Assembly: GCA_964057225.1 (NCBI GenBank)
Contig: OZ059895.1
Span: 15,894,001-15,958,000, forward strand
Length of the DNA: 64,000 bases
DNA from: Auanema rhodensis
Lineage: Eukaryota > Nematoda > Chromadorea > Rhabditida > Rhabditidae
Reading direction: 5' to 3'
Below are positions 61,011-64,000 of the stretch, piece by piece; the stretch's first letter is position 1; each line of letters opens with the position of its first letter. The notes under the pieces are model-generated. The model searched no databases. It had not been told where the DNA came from and was given only the letters and a program-made list of their open reading frames with translations. Both the position numbers and the translations under genes were made by a program.

Positions 61011-62641
61011 GTATTTTTTTCCTTTCTGTAGTGCTGTTGTTACTATAGAAAGTTTCTCCTGTAACTGTCTGTATATACTTCATCAAATGATTTTCTTAAC
61101 TAAATATGCATAATATGGATACAACTATTGATGTTCTTATCTACGTTGCTGTCTTTTCAATTCTTCTGATCATCATCAGTCGCTCATTCACGAGTTGCTA
61201 TCTCGCAATTCGTTTAAAGACCTTAATCTGAGTAAACATGTTGCTGCCTTCATTTACGTTTGTCTCACTATAGTACTACGGGAATTTATTTTTTGTTATA
61301 AAGAAATGCCCAAAATAATGAAAAAGCATCATATGAGAGAAATGATTTGGAAAAAACTGAAAAGAGGAAGTAGCTGAAAATAAAACGAGAGAAACGCGTA
61401 GGAAGTACATGGGGGCACTCTACGAGTCCACGCTTCACAACGTTCAGCCAACTGAACGCTGTTACTGCTACTACAATTCTGTTGCTCCTTCCTTCAGTCT
61501 CTCTATTCTTCGATCTCGTTTCTGTTTTCTGTCTGCTTCTCTCTCGCGAGCATTATATCTTTAATTCAAACTCTCCTTGTTTGTGCTACTTGGTCAATGC
61601 TCCTTGATGTGACTAGAGAAAGAGGAAAGAGAACGCAAATGATGGGGGGCCCAGCTTGTTTTTAACTCTTTGCTGTCTTGTCTATGCCATGTGTACTAAA
61701 AGTACGACATTCGATCCACTCACACTCCTCAGGCATAATAATATTCCCTGTTTTGCCCTCTTTTCAACTCTTTTTCTCTCTTTTTCTCTTATTCTTTCTC
61801 CCCTCTCTCTCTATTCGTCTCGTTGCTATTCCCATTCAGTCTGGTTTGTTCTGGGCGTTCAATTTTTTTATTTCGTTGAATTTTTCCTTATCTTTTTTTA
61901 TTTTAGAAAGCTAACAAAAAGTAAAGTTAGGTAATTCCTTAAAAAATAAATAAACTTTGATCATTTTTTCATTTTTGACATCTATTTTGTATCCAAAACA
62001 CGTCGAAATAACATATTCAAAAGCACTAATTCTTTTTTTTTATCTATATACTCTTCTCTCGGGGCTCTCGTAATGTTTCTTTCTATGCTAGTACATGACT
62101 TGAAAAAAGCACTTTTCCGCCATCGATTTGGCTATGTCATTGGAATCATTTCTTCTTACTTATGTCTTCTTCATACTTCTATTCTATATATATATATATA
62201 TTTATAAATATATATATATGTGTATATGTATATAAAGAAAAGCCCACGTTTTATTCACCTGTGAATGATGAGCGAGTGAAAAAAAAGAAATAAAGAGGGA
62301 TAATAAGAGAGGCCATAATTAAAAGAAAGAAAGAAAGAAAGAAAGGAAATTAAGAATCGAGAGAATGAGAGGAAGGCTGGGGAAAGAGGGAAAGAACGAT
62401 GGATAAGTCTTATTATATACATATATAGATATATTTATATATTCACTTCTTTACCAACATCAATATGAATTATTGAGTATTTGATCTTACGATCTTCAAT
62501 TTTCGTTCTAGCATCCCTTGTGTTTTGTCTAACAATCTCTTCTTTTCTCTTCGTCTTTTATAGTCATATAACCTCCAACTAAAATGACCATAATTGAAAG
62601 GAAATAATGAAAAACGAAGTATTACAGGTTCCGTATAGATA
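61011..62641. other. intergenic region upstream of nuclear receptor
   Basis: About 1.6 kb. It holds CT-rich stretches (61490-61560, 61760-61830), a TA-rich run at about 62185-62235 and a GA-rich run at about 62280-62400. It is the likely promoter and 5' leader of the nuclear receptor. A splice acceptor (TATTACAG) lies just before the start codon. Confidence 0.5.
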
Positions 62642-63454
62642 ATGTTTTCACAGTTGGCCACTCTCGACCATACTGATATCTTTTCTGATGTAGCCGGCAC
62701 GGCACTTGATGATCTGTTGCGAGAATCGATTTTCGATTCACCTCGACACCACCACAACCATCACCAACACAGTCAACAGCAGTCTATTCTGGGCCATCAT
62801 CCCCAGCCATCTCAGCATCACCACCAGCCATTTCATACCCATCAGCTGAATCATCATCCGCATCAGACACCTTCTAATACAACCTGTTCTCTAGGATCTT
62901 CTAGTACTAATACTGCTAATACTAATATTGGAGCTCCATCAACCAACGAAATTTCAATGACGTCAGCTAGGCCACGAGGTAGACGAAGAAATAATCAGAA
63001 CAATCTCATATGCGTTGTTTGTAAAGATCAGGTTCGTACTCTATTCCCACCTTTCTGCTTATTTTATGTAATCACAATACTAAAATTGGTAATCAATAAC
63101 CGCGTTATATAGCCGCGAGCACTGCAATTGTACTTTCAATAGTATATTTGAATAATCCAATTAAGTTTCGTACTCATGTTTTTCCTTTTTATAGGCTTTC
63201 GGCAAACATTATGGTGTTAATGCTTGTAATGGATGCAAAGGATTTTTTAGGAGAAGGTAAGCTACCTTAACTTCTTCTCATGTGATTTTCACCGTGTTGA
63301 CTTGTAGTGTTTGGAATAACAGACAATATATGTGCCGTTTTGATGGTCAATGCTCTATTGCTAAAGGTTAGTTTATTCAATTTCTAGTCTATTTCCTTGT
63401 TTTTTCTTTTTCTTTTTCTTTTTCCTTTTACTAACAGTATAATTCTTTTTAACA

Positions 63455-63503
<49 letters not shown>

Positions 63504-63993
63504 TATTTGATGCTATATGTCAATTAATGTTTATATTAATTTAATGGAAAATTATTCAATTAGCCGTATAATAATTGTTTTTAGAGCATCGAAACGTTTG
63601 TAGAGCATGTCGTTTGAAGCAATGTTTTTTATCCGGAATGAATCCCAGAGGTTAGTTCAAGTTTATGTTTTTCTTCCTTGTTCCTTTGAGCTTTTAAACT
63701 TTCTAAAGAGTGATTTTATTATTTTCGTACGCGAATCGCATCAATTTTACTTTTTTTTATTCGACGCACTTGCTTAATCAGTATCCATGTGTTTTATTCT
63801 TATTCTCTAGTTCACTTTTTCGATTTTGCTTTTTAAACATAAAGGCTGTATACATGCCACGACTCGACCTTATATGATCTTTTGATCTTTCAGCTGTACA
63901 ATCGGAAAGGGAAAGAACAGTAGCAAGTGAAGTATCAGCTTTAGATGATGATCAAGATGAAAATGACGAGGATGACGACATGCTCCCTTCTAG
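62642..63993 (+). CDS. nuclear hormone receptor, HNF4-like (partial at window edge)
   Basis: A ligand-type transcription factor; only the N terminus and DNA-binding domain are inside the window. Exon 1 (62642-63031) starts MFSQLATLDHTDIFSDVAGT and has a long histidine- and glutamine-rich stretch. The DNA-binding domain spans five exons (62642-63031, 63195-63256, 63308-63366, 63585-63650, 63894-63993), all in frame. It reads CVVCKDQAFGKHYGVNACNG, then CKGFFRRSVWNNRQYMC, then CRACRLKQCFLSGMNP. All eight zinc cysteines are present. The P box is CNGCKG. The hinge has an acidic run (DDDQDENDEDDD). A donor at 63994 leads out of the window, so the ligand-binding domain is not seen. HNF4 grouping is by the NRQYMCR and NVCRACRLKQCF motifs. 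Confidence 0.9.
63459..63499. repeat. (TA)n microsatellite in nuclear receptor intron
   Basis: About 40 bases of TA dinucleotides inside the intron between the two zinc-finger exons. Confidence 0.93.
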
Positions 63994-64000
63994 GTAGTAA

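Noticed and set aside
1-64000. DNA transposons or retroelements
   Set aside because: No transposase, integrase or reverse transcriptase motifs and no long terminal or inverted repeats were seen.

Overview
This window is nuclear DNA of an AT-rich nematode. The genes have many short introns (often 31-60 nt) with TTTCAG or TTTTTAG acceptors. Several start codons sit 2-15 nt downstream of an acceptor that has no upstream exon, as expected for spliced-leader trans-splicing. The gene set is typical of nematodes: a serpentine chemoreceptor, a nicotinic receptor alpha subunit, NRF-6-type acyltransferase, patched-related (PTR) protein, a MIG-18-like secreted protein and an HNF4-like nuclear receptor. 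The species cannot be fixed from the sequence.

Layout. 1-2826: about 14 copies of a 199-bp satellite, open at the left edge. 3377-4569: a chemoreceptor gene (-). About 5525-13298: a 727-bp tandem array in which every full unit carries one U1 snRNA gene and one tRNA-Asp(GUC) gene, both on the minus strand (11 U1 and 10 tRNA copies). 13.4-29.3 kb: a run of minus-strand protein genes, in transcription order NRF-6-like acyltransferase, nicotinic receptor subunit, choline/ethanolamine phosphotransferase, an unrecognised helical protein, a 77-residue membrane protein and a small secreted protein. 29.4-37.7 kb: pyrimidine-rich spacer. 37.7-42.3 kb: a GnRH/AKH-receptor-like GPCR (+) with 8 exons that join in frame to 404 residues. 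45.9-47.7 kb: TPPP/p25-alpha (+) and ribosomal protein L13 (-), convergent. 49.1-53.0 kb: PTR protein (+). 53.4-54.8 kb: AP-2 transcription factor (-). 56.7-61.0 kb: HBS1-like GTPase and class 3 lipase (+), closely spaced. 62.6 kb to the edge: nuclear receptor (+), incomplete.

The most notable item is the U1 snRNA/tRNA-Asp array: an essential Pol II-type snRNA and a Pol III tRNA amplified together as one unit, with variant patterns that suggest unequal exchange. Other items for a second look are in-frame introns of 25-32 nt, a 199-bp satellite built around palindromes, and several small secreted or membrane protein genes that need splicing to be seen. Exon joins were done by eye; boundaries marked approximate should be checked with RNA data.
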